NCBI GenBank assembly: GCA_964440805.1
Contig: CAYTTR010000006.1
Coordinates: 15,607-79,606, forward strand
Reading direction: 5' to 3'
From: CAYTTR01 sp964440805
GTDB taxonomy: Bacteria; Acidobacteriota; Aminicenantia; Aminicenantales; Aminicenantaceae
DNA length: 64,000 bases
The translations under genes and the position numbers were made by a program. The notes below the pieces were generated by a model. It was not told the DNA's origin. It saw only the letters and a list, made by a program, of their open reading frames with translations, and did not search any database. This document shows, one piece after another, positions 45,027 to 53,280 of this stretch (position 1 is the first letter of the stretch; every line of letters begins with the position of its first letter).

Positions 45027-46204
45027 GAGCAAAAAAAATTCTCAACGGAAACGAAGCTGTGGCTGAGGCCGTCAAGCAAGTAAATCCTGATGTTATGGCT
45101 GCCTATCCCATCACTCCCTCCACCAAAATTGTAGAGACTATTGCCAAATATGTGGCAGATGGGGAAATATCAGGGGAATTTGTCTGTCCTGAAAGTGAAC
45201 ACAGTGCTATGAGTGTTTGCGTAGGAGCCGCTGCTGCAGGAGGAAGAGTAATGACGGCCACTGCTTCTCAGGGATTGGCTTTGATGTGGGAAATTCTTTA
45301 TATTGCTTCCGCCTTACGTCTTTCCATTGTGGCCGCTATTGCCAACCGATCTTTAAGTGCCCCCATAAACATACATGGAGATCACAGTGATACCATGGGA
45401 GCAAGGGATTCGGGGTGGATCCAAATTTATTCTGAGAATTGCCAGGAAGTTTATGATAATTTCATCCAGGCATTCAGAATAGCTGAAGATTCTCAGGTAA
45501 TGACTCCGGTTATGGTGGGACTGGATGGTTTCATCATCAGTCATTCCTTGGAACCAGTAATAGTTGAAGATGATGAAGCTGTTAAAAAATTTGTTGGTGA
45601 ATATAAACCGTTCTATTCTTTGTTGGACACAGAAAAAAAAATAACTGTGGGTTCGATTGATTTTACTGATTATTACTTCGAACACAAGCGTAGTCAGCTT
45701 GAAGGAATCGAGAATGCGCCTAAGGTGATTGAAGCTGTAGGGAAGGAATTCGGGGAAAAATTCGGCCGCCCCTATGGCCTTTTCGAAGAATACAGATTGA
45801 ATGATGCTGAGATAGCCTTTGCGGTCATGAGCTCAGCAGCAGGGACTGGCAAGGAAGCGGTGGACATTCTCCGAGATAAGGGAATCCCTGTGGGATTGCT
45901 CAAACCCCGGGTTTTCCGGCCTTTCCCTTACAAAAAACTGGCAGACAGGCTGAGTAAACTAAAGGCTGTGGCTGTCTTGGATAGATGTGTTAGCCCTGGA
46001 GCTTTGGGAGCTCCTTTGTTTACTGAGATTCGTTCTGCTCTCTATGATTATGAACAAAGACCAAAGGTGGTAAATTATGTTTATGGTCTTGGGGGCCGGG
46101 ATATTAAGATTGAACATTTTCAGGAAGTAGGCGAGAAGCTGAGACGAATAAGCGAAACAGGAAAAGTGGAAGAATTGTTCGGCTACCTTAACTTGAGGGA
46201 ATAA
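45023..46204 (+). CDS. porA: Pyruvate:ferredoxin oxidoreductase, alpha subunit
   Basis: The 393-residue alpha subunit. NGNEAVAEAVKQVNPDVMAA and YPITPSTKIVETIAKY start the pyrimidine-binding domain; GGRVMTATASQGLALMWE and HGDHSDTMGARDSGWIQIY are the conserved core; VLDRCVSPGALGAPLFTEI lies in the C-terminal domain. With PorB it decarboxylates pyruvate oxidatively to acetyl-CoA, reducing ferredoxin. It resembles the first part of the truncated one-chain protein at 42392 in motif order but is clearly a separate lineage. Confidence 0.94.
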   Translation: MRAKKILNGNEAVAEAVKQVNPDVMAAYPITPSTKIVETIAKYVADGEISGEFVCPESEHSAMSVCVGAAAAGGRVMTATASQGLALMWEILYIASALRLSIVAAIANRSLSAPINIHGDHSDTMGARDSGWIQIYSENCQEVYDNFIQAFRIAEDSQVMTPVMVGLDGFIISHSLEPVIVEDDEAVKKFVGEYKPFYSLLDTEKKITVGSIDFTDYYFEHKRSQLEGIENAPKVIEAVGKEFGEKFGRPYGLFEEYRLNDAEIAFAVMSSAAGTGKEAVDILRDKGIPVGLLKPRVFRPFPYKKLADRLSKLKAVAVLDRCVSPGALGAPLFTEIRSALYDYEQRPKVVNYVYGLGGRDIKIEHFQEVGEKLRRISETGKVEELFGYLNLRE

Positions 46205-46217
46205 TTAGGAGGATGAT

Positions 46218-47144
46218 ATGGCAAAACTCAAAGACTTAGCCATGATGGAAGACCGGTTGGTCGCCGGTCATGGAATGTGTCTTGGATGTGGAATTCCCTT
46301 GATTTTAAAGATGATTTTAAGAGCTTCGAAAGAGCCTTTAATCATTGCCAATGCCACAGGCTGCTTAGAAGTATGTACAACCATATTTCCCCTGACTTCC
46401 TGGAATACTACGTGGATTCACAGTGCTTTTGAAAATGCTGCTGCTACCATAGCCGGAGTGGAAGCTATGTATAATGCCTTGAAGAGACAGGGGAAAATCT
46501 CTGAGGAGAAAAAAGTCAATTTTTTAGCTATAGGAGGGGATGGCGGAACTTATGATATCGGACTTCAATCTCTTTCCGGAGCAATGGAAAGAGGTCATAA
46601 TATTGTTTATCTCTGTTATGACAATAATGCCTATGCCAACACCGGAGGACAGCGGTCCTCAGCGACTCCATTGGGCGCCTCAGCCACTACTTCACCGGCA
46701 GGAACAAAAATTCCGGGAAAAGTTCAGAAGCGAAAAAATTTAACTGAAATAATGGCTGCTCATGATATTCCTTATGTGGCTCAGGCCAGTCCGCACCGCT
46801 GGAAAGATCTTTACGAAAAAGCCAGAAAAGCTTTTGAAATAGAGGGCCCAGCTTTTCTTAATGTCCTCTGTCTTTGCCCGACAGAATGGAAATACCCTGA
46901 GGATAAAGGAATAAAATTAGCTCAAACAGCTGTGGATAGTTGCGTTTGGCCTCTTTATGAGGTGGAAAGAGGGAAATACAAGATAAATTATAAACCAAGG
47001 CAAAAACTACCAGTAACCGAATGGATAAAATCCCAGGGAAGGTTTCGTCATCTGTTTCAGGAGGAAAATTCCTGGGTAATAGAGGAAATGCAGAAGCAGG
47101 TGGATGAAGATTGGGAAGGATTAAATAGACTGGCTGGAGATTAA
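46218..47144 (+). CDS. porB: Pyruvate:ferredoxin oxidoreductase, beta subunit
   Basis: The 308-residue thiamine-diphosphate subunit. CLGCGIPL near residue 20 provides cysteines of the proximal [4Fe-4S] cluster with others downstream (ATGCLEVCTT); the diphosphate motif is GGDGGTYDIGLQSLSGAMER ending in YDNNAYANTGGQRS. RBS AGGAGG precedes the ATG. Last gene of porGDAB; the end is followed by a 230-base gap leading to the GntR gene. Confidence 0.95.
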   Translation: MAKLKDLAMMEDRLVAGHGMCLGCGIPLILKMILRASKEPLIIANATGCLEVCTTIFPLTSWNTTWIHSAFENAAATIAGVEAMYNALKRQGKISEEKKVNFLAIGGDGGTYDIGLQSLSGAMERGHNIVYLCYDNNAYANTGGQRSSATPLGASATTSPAGTKIPGKVQKRKNLTEIMAAHDIPYVAQASPHRWKDLYEKARKAFEIEGPAFLNVLCLCPTEWKYPEDKGIKLAQTAVDSCVWPLYEVERGKYKINYKPRQKLPVTEWIKSQGRFRHLFQEENSWVIEEMQKQVDEDWEGLNRLAGD

Positions 47145-47333
47145 AGAAAAAAAACAGGTTCCCTCTGATTTGACCTTTTTGAACTAAGTGGGCATCAATT
47201 ATATTTATCCTTATGGATAAAAAATTAGAAAAGTTTACTATTTTTATTTGCTTTTTGTGATATCTGTTATATGATATATTAAATGATTGACTTGAAGCTG
47301 ACCAAAAAAAATAAAAAAAGCTTGAACTGCCCC

Positions 47334-47349
47334 TTGGTATTTGATACAT
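47334..47349. promoter_or_regulatory. Possible GntR operator and promoter upstream of the regulator
   Basis: TGGTAT, TTG, ATACA forms an imperfect palindrome of the size FadR-type GntR dimers bind, 26 bases before the regulator start at 47375. TTGACT at 47287-47292 could be its -35, with only a weak AT-rich -10. This suggests self-regulation of the glycyl radical operon. Confidence 0.3.
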
Positions 47350-47374
47350 TAAACAACAGAAAGGGTGGTTTAAC

Positions 47375-48073
47375 ATGTATGAAAAAACTATACTGAATTT
47401 CAAATCTCTTAAAGACCAGGTTTGCGAGTATTTAAGAGAACAAATGGAAAAAGGTTTTCTCAGACCAGGGTCTTATATCAACATGGAAGAAACCAGTAAA
47501 AAACTGGGAATAAGCAAGACTCCTTTGCGTGATGCTCTTCTTCAGCTGGAGATGGAAAATTTTGTCTCTATAATTCCCCGAAGAGGAGTGATTGTTAACG
47601 CTCTCACTCTCAAAGATATCAAAGAGTATTATGAAATCGTGGGAGCCCTGGAAAGTACTGCTCTTCTCAGTGCCTTTCCCAGGATAAAAAAATCTGATGT
47701 TGAGAGAATGTACAAATTAAACGAGGAAATGAGAAAAGCCATTGCTGAAGATAATTTCAATCTCTATTATCAGAAAAATGTAAAATCCCATAACATTTTT
47801 CTCAATCACTGCTCAAATAATAATTTGATAAAGATCGTTAACAACCTAAAGAAAAGGCTTTACGATTTTCCGCGACAGGAAGGATTTGTTAAGGAATGGG
47901 AAGAGACTTCCATAATAGAACATCAAAAACTGACCGATCTGATTGCAAAGGGTAAAAAAGAAGAAGCGGTTGGCTTTATCCGTGATGTCCATTGGTCCTA
48001 CAAGGTCCAGGAAAAATTTATCAAGAGATATTATAAACATGCAGTTGCCTTAGCTGAGAGCCGCCAGGATTAA
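47375..48073 (+). CDS. GntR-family transcriptional regulator (FadR/FCD type)
   Basis: A 232-residue DNA-binding protein. The N-terminal winged helix is visible in VCEYLREQMEKGFLRPGSYI, TSKKLGISKTPLRDALLQLE and VSIIPRRGVIVNAL. The C-terminal effector domain is helical (YYEIVGALESTALL, and a His-rich HNIFLNHCSNN) as in the FCD class that binds carboxylates with a metal. It sits 8 bases upstream of the activase gene and so is in the operon it probably controls. The effector is unknown; a proline-like or hydroxyproline-derived acid would fit the context. Confidence 0.9.
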   Translation: MYEKTILNFKSLKDQVCEYLREQMEKGFLRPGSYINMEETSKKLGISKTPLRDALLQLEMENFVSIIPRRGVIVNALTLKDIKEYYEIVGALESTALLSAFPRIKKSDVERMYKLNEEMRKAIAEDNFNLYYQKNVKSHNIFLNHCSNNNLIKIVNNLKKRLYDFPRQEGFVKEWEETSIIEHQKLTDLIAKGKKEEAVGFIRDVHWSYKVQEKFIKRYYKHAVALAESRQD

Positions 48074-48081
48074 AGGGAGGC

Positions 48082-48987
48082 ATGAAGGGTATTCTTTTTG
48101 ACATTAAGCATTATGCCATTCACGATGGCCCGGGAATCCGCACAACCCTTTTTTTAAAAGGCTGCCCCTTACATTGTCCCTGGTGTCATAATCCAGAGGG
48201 AATTTCTCCTCAAAAAGAAATTTTCCTGAGAGCTGATAAATGTCGGCCGGGCTGCCGGGCCTGCCTTGATGTTTGTCCTCTTCAAGCTCTGACTAAAACA
48301 GGTTCAGTTGTGGAAATTAATAGAAAAACCTGCGACGGCTGCGGCTTGTGTGAAGAAGCTTGTGTTTATGGAGCCCTGGAAATTGTGGGCAAAGAAATGA
48401 GTGTTGAGAAAGTCCTCGCTGAGCTGGAAAAGGACAGGATTTTTTTTGAAGAATCAGAGGGAGGAGTAACTTTCTCTGGGGGAGAACCACTGGCTCAACC
48501 TGAATTTCTTCATGCAGTACTGGTAGGGTGTGGAGAAAAAGGATTCCATAGAGCCTTGGATACATCAGGATACGCTGATTTTTCTGATTTCAACAATATA
48601 ATTCCTCATGTTGATCTTTTCCTCTATGATTTGAAAATGATTGATAATGAAAAACACCTGTGTTTCACTGGTTATTCAAACTCTTTGATCCTAGGAAATT
48701 TAACCAAACTGGCCCAAAAAGGAAACCGGATTTGGATTAGAATTCCTTTGATTAAAGGAATCAATGATGATGATAGCGAAATCAAAGCTATGGGACAGTT
48801 CTTGAAAAAAATTGGTTCCATCCGTGAGATTCAGCTTCTTCCATATCATAAGGGTATGGCTGGTAAATGGAAAAGGCGTCAACAGGAAGATCCTTCTCAG
48901 GGATTGGAGTCACCGGGGGAAGAAAGACTTAATAAGATCGTAGATATCTTAACTGAATTTGGATTAAAGGTAAAAATCGGAGGATAG
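48082..48987 (+). CDS. Glycyl radical enzyme activating protein (radical SAM)
   Basis: Radical SAM enzyme of 301 residues that abstracts a hydrogen from the conserved glycine of its partner encoded 3 bases downstream. The SAM-cluster motif CX3CX2C is Cys28, Cys32, Cys35 (GCPLHCPWCHNPEG). A two-cluster ferredoxin-like insert follows (CRPGCRACLDVCP and CDGCGLCEEACV), as in activases of the dehydratase-type enzymes and unlike the short PflA of pyruvate formate-lyase. GGVTFSGGEPLAQPEF is the SAM-binding GGE motif. RBS AGGGAGG precedes the ATG. Confidence 0.95.
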   Translation: MKGILFDIKHYAIHDGPGIRTTLFLKGCPLHCPWCHNPEGISPQKEIFLRADKCRPGCRACLDVCPLQALTKTGSVVEINRKTCDGCGLCEEACVYGALEIVGKEMSVEKVLAELEKDRIFFEESEGGVTFSGGEPLAQPEFLHAVLVGCGEKGFHRALDTSGYADFSDFNNIIPHVDLFLYDLKMIDNEKHLCFTGYSNSLILGNLTKLAQKGNRIWIRIPLIKGINDDDSEIKAMGQFLKKIGSIREIQLLPYHKGMAGKWKRRQQEDPSQGLESPGEERLNKIVDILTEFGLKVKIGG

Positions 48988-48990
48988 AGA

Positions 48991-51354
48991 ATGAACCAAC
49001 GAATTGCCAAACTTCGAAAACAAAGCCTTGAGACAAGACCATTTATAACTCCTGAAAGAGCGAAATTGATTACTGAATTTTACCAGAAGAAAATTTCTCT
49101 GGGAATGTCACCCCCGGTGCAAAGAGCCTTGGCCTTTAAATATATATTAGAAAAAAAGAAAATTTGTATTAATGAAGGAGAGCTTATTATTGGTGAACGC
49201 GGACCATCTCCTAAAGCAACTCCTACTTATCCAGAAATAACTGCTCATAGTTTGAAGGATTTGGAAATACTTGCGACCAGGAAAAAAATTCCCTTTGCGG
49301 TCAGTGATGAAACCAGAGAAATATATAAAAAAGAGATCATTCCTTTCTGGAAAGACCGTTCCATGAGGGACCTTATTTTTAAGGAAATGGCTCCTGAATG
49401 GAAAAAAGCCTATGAGGCAGGTGTTTTCACTGAATTCATGGAACAAAGGGCCCCTGGACATACAGTCCTTGACGGAAAAATATATAAAAAAGGTTTGCTT
49501 GATTTTAAAAAAGATATTAGAAACAGTTTGAAAACACTGGATTTTTATAACGATCCTGAGGCTTATAGTAAAAAAGAGGAATTAAAAGCGATGGATATTT
49601 GTGCTGATGCCTTAATCCATTATGCTCGAAGACATGCGGATAAAGTTAGAAAACTTGCGGCCGTAGAGAAAAATCCTGACAGGCAGAAGGAACTGTATAA
49701 AATAGCAGAAATATGTGAGCATATTCCCGCACATCCTCCCCGAAATTTCTGGGAGGCTCTTCAGTACTACTGGTTTGTTCATCTGGGAGTAATAATTGAA
49801 TACAACACCTGGGATGCTTTCAATCCAGGCCGCCTGGACCAGCATTTATATCCCTTTTACAAAAAAGAACTAAAAGAAAGAAGTCTTTCTATGGAAAAGG
49901 CCAAAGAACTTCTTCAAGCCTTTTGGATTAAATTTAATAATCAGCCTGCTCCACCAAAGGTTGGGATTACTGCTGAAGAAAGCGGTACCTACACAGATTT
50001 CTCTTTGATTAACATCGGAGGACTCAAACTTGACGGATCGGATGGAGTTAATGAACTTTCTTTCTTGATCCTGGATGTAGTTGAAGAGATGAGAATTATT
50101 CAACCAGGTTCCATGGTCCAGATAAGCAAGAAAACTCCTGATTCTTTTCTTAAAAGAGCTATAGAAATTGTCAGAACTGGATTCGGTCAGCCTTCCGTTT
50201 TCAACACTGATTCTATTGTACAGGAGCTTGTACGCCAGGGAAAATCAATATATGATGCCAGACAGGGAGGAGCCAGCGGCTGTGTGGAAGTAGGAGCATT
50301 CGGCAAGGAAAGTTATATCCTGACCGGTTACTTCAATTTACCAAAAGTCTTTGAGATAGCTCTGAATAATGGGTGGGATCCCCGAACTGAAAAGAAAATC
50401 GGACTGCCGACCGGAGAAGCTGCAAACTTTAAATCTTTCGATGAGGTTTATCAGGCGTTTGAGAAACAGCTTCGTTACTTCATTGATATAAAAATAAGAG
50501 GCAATAATATAATTGAGCGCCTTTATGCAACCTGCCTGCCTTCACCTTTCCTTTCTCTTATCATTGATGATTGTATCGCCAAAGGAAAGGATTATCATGA
50601 CGGTGGAGCCCGTTACAACACTTCCTATATTCAGGGAGTGGGATTGGGAACCTTGACCGATGCCTTAACTTCGGTCAAGCTTAATGTTTTTGATAAAAAA
50701 TATGTTTCCATGAAAGAACTGCTGGAAGCACTTCATCTAAATTTCCATTCTCGTGAGGATCTCCGACAGAGATTATGGAATAAAACCCCTAAATACGGGA
50801 ATGATGAGGATTATGCTGATAATGTAGTGAAATTGATTTTTGAATCTTACTACCAGGCAGTTAACGGCCGGCCTAATACTAAAGGAGGCGTTCATCGGAT
50901 TAATCTTTTGCCTACTACTGTTCATATTTATTTTGGAAGAGTCTGTGGCGCCCTGCCTGATGGACGCCGGTCCGGAGAACCTCTTTCTGAGGGAGTTTCT
51001 CCAGTTCAAGGTGCTGACAGAAAAGGCCCTACTGCAGTTATAAAGTCTGTGGGCAAGATAGATCATCTCAGGACCGGAGGAACTCTGTTAAACCAGAAGT
51101 TTTCTCCTCATATTCTTCAAGATGATGAAGGAATCAATAAACTGTCTCATCTTATTAGATCATATTTCAAACTGGATGGGCATCATGTTCAATTCAATGT
51201 GGTCACTGCAAAAATGTTAAAAAAAGCCCGGGAAAATCCAGAAAAATATAGAGACCTTATTGTAAGGGTAGCTGGATACAGTGACTATTTTATCGATCTT
51301 CCGGAAGCACTTCAAGATGAGATAATCAAGCGGACTGAACATGAGTCATTTTGA
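48991..51354 (+). CDS. hypD: Glycyl radical dehydratase, probable trans-4-hydroxy-L-proline dehydratase
   Basis: A 787-residue glycyl radical enzyme. The thiyl-radical cysteine is Cys431 with Glu433 two residues on (GGASGCVEVGAFGKE), the dehydratase pattern and unlike the Cys-Cys of pyruvate formate-lyase; the radical glycine is Gly762 in RVAGYSDYF. Several blocks match my recollection of HypD enzymes: TPTYPEITAHS, EIIPFWKDRS, FTEFMEQRAPGHTV, KFNNQPAPPKVGIT, QISKKTPDSFLKRA and LTGYFNLPKVFEIALNNG. HypD removes water from trans-4-hydroxyproline to give pyrroline-5-carboxylate. Its activase is upstream and an Xaa-Pro-type peptidase downstream, which fits use of collagen-like peptides. A related dehydratase with another substrate remains possible. 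Confidence 0.82.
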   Translation: MNQRIAKLRKQSLETRPFITPERAKLITEFYQKKISLGMSPPVQRALAFKYILEKKKICINEGELIIGERGPSPKATPTYPEITAHSLKDLEILATRKKIPFAVSDETREIYKKEIIPFWKDRSMRDLIFKEMAPEWKKAYEAGVFTEFMEQRAPGHTVLDGKIYKKGLLDFKKDIRNSLKTLDFYNDPEAYSKKEELKAMDICADALIHYARRHADKVRKLAAVEKNPDRQKELYKIAEICEHIPAHPPRNFWEALQYYWFVHLGVIIEYNTWDAFNPGRLDQHLYPFYKKELKERSLSMEKAKELLQAFWIKFNNQPAPPKVGITAEESGTYTDFSLINIGGLKLDGSDGVNELSFLILDVVEEMRIIQPGSMVQISKKTPDSFLKRAIEIVRTGFGQPSVFNTDSIVQELVRQGKSIYDARQGGASGCVEVGAFGKESYILTGYFNLPKVFEIALNNGWDPRTEKKIGLPTGEAANFKSFDEVYQAFEKQLRYFIDIKIRGNNIIERLYATCLPSPFLSLIIDDCIAKGKDYHDGGARYNTSYIQGVGLGTLTDALTSVKLNVFDKKYVSMKELLEALHLNFHSREDLRQRLWNKTPKYGNDEDYADNVVKLIFESYYQAVNGRPNTKGGVHRINLLPTTVHIYFGRVCGALPDGRRSGEPLSEGVSPVQGADRKGPTAVIKSVGKIDHLRTGGTLLNQKFSPHILQDDEGINKLSHLIRSYFKLDGHHVQFNVVTAKMLKKARENPEKYRDLIVRVAGYSDYFIDLPEALQDEIIKRTEHESF

Positions 51355-51370
51355 AGCCCGGCTAGTAATT

Positions 51371-51637
51371 AACCTGGATTATTCACGAGTCGAGGTTGCT
51401 GCAGATACGAGGCACAGGACACGCAGCTGTGGCCCTTCCACCGCAAGTGTCCTGTAACGAAGTAGATGCGGCGAGCGCGGCTCGCCCGAAGGGTAAAAAA
51501 GGCCGATTTTAAATAAGATTCAATGGAAGAATTAAATGAACTTAAGTTCTTTACGTACGCCATGATAAAATCTCTTAAATCATAGATAGTATTTGTGATA
51601 TAAAAAGTATCGGCCTTTTTTATGAATAGTTCAGGTT
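51371..51637. mobile_element. Element A, copy 2 (267 bp, non-coding, inverted ends)
   Basis: The left end is AACCTGGATTATTCACGA and the right end, reversed, AACCTGAACTATTCATAA. It carries the same AAAAAAGGCCGAT-type blocks as copy 1, plus an extra inner hairpin (ACAGGACAC near 51413 with GTGTCCTGT near 51448). Because of the hairpin it is about 58 bp longer than copy 1. It separates hypD from the M24 peptidase gene and fills the 51355-51665 gap. Confidence 0.8.
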
Positions 51638-51710
51638 AGTGCTTTTACTCTGTTACCAAGGTTAAATGAATGATAAAATTAATTCATCAAGAATAAAGGA
51701 GTATTTCATT

Positions 51711-53102
51711 ATGTTTGAACCAAGAATTTACCAGGATAGAAGGAAAAGGTTGAAGGAACAACTGGGTTCAGGAGTAGCCCTTTTTCTGGGAAATGAAGAA
51801 AGCCCTATGAATTATACGGCTAATACATATCCTTTCCGCCAGGACAGCTCTTTTCTCTATTATTTTGGTTTGGATACTCCATCTCTTGCCGGAGTAGTGG
51901 ATATTGATGAAGGTAAAGACCGGCTTTTTGGCAATGATGTGAGTATGGAAGATATAATCTGGATGGGCGAGCTTCCCAGTCTTAAAGAAAGAGCAGAGAA
52001 TATTGGGGTAAAAGAGACTCTTCCTCTTAATAAGCTTTCCTCATTTCTAAAGAAGGCCATTCAAGAAGGCAGGAAAATTCATTTTTTACCACCGTATCGT
52101 TCAGAAACAGTCTTGAAAATCGGAGAACTTCTGGGTATACAACCTTTATTGGTAAAAAATTATTCTTCGGTCAAACTTATCAAGGCAGTTGTTGCTCAGC
52201 GCTCAGAAAAAAAATCCGAAGAAATCGAGGAGATGGAAAAAGCCCATGAGGTGACTTACAAGATGTACCAAACCGCCATGTCAATGGCCACATCAGGCCG
52301 GTATGAAAAAGAGCTTGCCGGAAGGATGGAGGGGATATGTTTTGAGGCTGGCTGCTTGTTAGCCTTTCCTATAATTCTGACTATTAATGGACAGATTCTT
52401 CATAATCATTATCATGGCAATCATCTTGATGAAGGCCGATTACTGGTTATGGATGCTGGTGCTGAATCACCACTTCACTATGCAGCTGATATCACCCGGA
52501 CAGTACCTGTAGGAGGAAAATTCACTTCCCGCCAAAGAGATGTTTATCAGATAGTCCTTGAAGCTCAAGAGACAGCTATTGAGGCCATGAAACCCGGAGT
52601 TTATTTTAAAGAGGTCCATCTTAAAAGTGCCAGAGTGATTACTGAGGGCTTGAAAAACCTTGGCCTGATGAAAGGTAACGTTGATGAGGCAGTTCAGGCA
52701 GGCGCTCATGCTTTGTTTTTCCCCCACGGTCTTGGTCACATGATCGGCCTGGATGTGCATGATATGGAAAATTTTGGAGAAAATTATGTCGGCTATGACG
52801 AAACAGTTGATAGAAGCCAGGAGTTCGGACTGGCTTATCTTCGCTTTGCCAAAAAACTTAAACCAGGTTATACCCTAACCGTAGAACCAGGAATATACTT
52901 TATTCCGGCTTTAATCGATCAATGGCATTCAGAGAAAAAGCACATCCAATTCATTGAAAACGACAAGGTGAATTCCTACAGGGATTTCGGTGGAATCAGG
53001 ATTGAGGATGATGTTCTGATTACTCAGGATGGGAGCCGGGTTCTGGGAAAATCCATTCCTAAAAAAGTAGAAGATGTAGAAAAAATTACCGCTTCCAGAT
53101 AA
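51711..53102 (+). CDS. M24B Xaa-Pro aminopeptidase-type metallopeptidase
   Basis: Removes residues N-terminal to proline. I choose ATG 51711 (MFEPRIYQDRRKRLKEQL), preceded by AAGGAG, over an in-frame ATG 15 codons upstream with no ribosome site; this gives about 463 residues. An N-terminal AMP_N domain (about 1-140) precedes the pita-bread catalytic domain. Metal ligands are visible: MDAGAESPLHYAADITRT (two Asp), HGLGHMIGLDVHD (His), VEPGIYF (Glu) and IRIEDDVLIT (Glu). Position after hypD suggests supply of free proline or hydroxyproline from peptides, though element A intervenes, so co-transcription is uncertain. Confidence 0.92.
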   Translation: MFEPRIYQDRRKRLKEQLGSGVALFLGNEESPMNYTANTYPFRQDSSFLYYFGLDTPSLAGVVDIDEGKDRLFGNDVSMEDIIWMGELPSLKERAENIGVKETLPLNKLSSFLKKAIQEGRKIHFLPPYRSETVLKIGELLGIQPLLVKNYSSVKLIKAVVAQRSEKKSEEIEEMEKAHEVTYKMYQTAMSMATSGRYEKELAGRMEGICFEAGCLLAFPIILTINGQILHNHYHGNHLDEGRLLVMDAGAESPLHYAADITRTVPVGGKFTSRQRDVYQIVLEAQETAIEAMKPGVYFKEVHLKSARVITEGLKNLGLMKGNVDEAVQAGAHALFFPHGLGHMIGLDVHDMENFGENYVGYDETVDRSQEFGLAYLRFAKKLKPGYTLTVEPGIYFIPALIDQWHSEKKHIQFIENDKVNSYRDFGGIRIEDDVLITQDGSRVLGKSIPKKVEDVEKITASR

Positions 53103-53113
53103 AAAACTGCTAA

Positions 53114-53176
53114 GTTTATTCAGTTGATTCGGTTTGTTTAGTTTATCCGGTTCATCTGGCTTGTCTGGTAAAACTG
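53114..53176 (-). repeat. Degenerate 9-bp tandem array (7 units, T-rich strand on +)
   Basis: AGTTTATTC, AGTTGATTC, GGTTTGTTT, AGTTTATCC, GGTTCATCT, GGCTTGTCT, GGTAAAACT. First arm of a composite that continues at 53209 with the units in reverse orientation. Confidence 0.7.
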
Positions 53177-53208
53177 GATGAAAAAGGTGAAGTTGGTGAG
53201 ATAACTTG

Positions 53209-53280
53209 AACTAAATAAACAAGATAAACGAGATACGCAAGATAGATGGGGAAGGCGAGGAGGAAGAGTTTATTGCGTTG
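53209..53280 (+). repeat. Opposite-orientation 9-mers, G-rich core and TTTATTGCGTTGATT end
   Basis: GAACTAAAT, AAACAAGAT, AAACGAGAT, ACGCAAGAT, then GATGGGGAAGGCGAGGAGGA, AGAG and TTTATTGCGTTGATTGGG. The order AAACGAGAT, G-rich core, GGAAGAGTTTATTGC is repeated at 57872-57914. Its end overlaps the last codons of the M16 gene at 53270. Confidence 0.65.
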
